Under the pieces are notes generated by a model. It searched no databases and was not told the DNA's origin. It saw only the letters and a program-made list of their open reading frames with translations. Both the position numbers and the translations under genes were made by a program. This document shows positions 63,853 to 64,000 of a stretch of 64,000 nucleotides of DNA, piece by piece. Positions within the stretch are counted from its first letter, which is position 1; each line of letters opens with the position of its first letter. The stretch is taken from the NCBI GenBank assembly GCA_024114885.1, contig CP099419.1:4526001-4590000 (forward strand), given 5' to 3'. The stretch comes from Septoria linicola (lineage: Eukaryota; Ascomycota; Dothideomycetes; Mycosphaerellales; Mycosphaerellaceae).

Positions 63853-64000
63853 GAGGCAAAAGGCTGTGAGTGATGGCATCCTTTGCGCTGGATGTTCAAG
63901 CTAGGAATTACAACGACTACTGGCATAGATCACGGGTCACGCGAATGCGCTGCTCAAGTTGCGTTGCGACGCGCACGATCGTGGGTCTTCATCTGTTCGA
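63853..64000. other. Window end
   Basis: The last ~150 bases lie after the GTPase-like remnant. Nothing recognisable. Confidence 0.4.

Overview
This window is nuclear DNA of a filamentous ascomycete, most likely a Dothideomycete. The evidence is short 50-80 nt GT-AG introns with CTRAC-type branch points, fungal-specific families (NACHT STAND proteins, a HET domain, fungal CorA-like and modin-like proteins), and C-to-T (RIP-type) mutated transposon relics. The class-level placement is inference from gene content. I found no rRNA, tRNA or CRISPR array.

Layout. 1-12.6 kb: two inverted, RIP-mutated copies of a Tc1/mariner (DD34E) element (1-1145, cut by the window edge, and 10636-12566) flank an island. 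The island holds a NACHT STAND (NLR-like) gene, a mitochondrial-type membrane protein, a Ybp2/glomulin-family protein and a small cysteine-rich secreted protein. The right-hand element lies inside an intron of a second secreted-protein gene (10013-12775). 13.5-16 kb: a decayed NACHT-ankyrin gene. 16.5-29.4 kb: mostly intact ordinary genes (Lys-rich nuclear protein, CAND1, a large secreted Cys-rich protein, a zinc alcohol dehydrogenase, an SLC10A7/RCH1-like transporter). 29.5-42 kb: unusual signalling or self/non-self-type genes, namely a modin-like membrane protein, a J-domain/HET fusion, a CorA-like membrane protein, and a PfkB-like/P-loop/RyR protein with a bacterial-type architecture. 42.6-44.5 kb: a broken secreted FAD oxidase. 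45-64 kb: SLAC1/TehA-type transporter, Cys-rich single-pass surface protein, two hypotheticals on a shared promoter, a PDI, an F-box-like protein, a fragmented unknown locus, a fatty acid hydroxylase-superfamily enzyme, a CCDC90-like mitochondrial protein, and a degenerate Rho-like GTPase.

Interpretation. Housekeeping genes here are intact over many kilobases. Reading-frame breaks fall almost entirely in accessory genes (NLR-like, FAD oxidase, GTPase-like, unknowns). That pattern fits real decay, though two breaks sit in six-base homopolymers and could be sequence errors. The most interesting items are the PfkB/P-loop/RyR protein, the J-domain/HET fusion with HPD changed to HPN, the transposon in the intron of a secreted-protein gene, and the 83-residue secreted protein with an EF-hand/dockerin-like loop. 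Gene models were built by eye from splice signals and frame; where the frame could not be closed, this is said.
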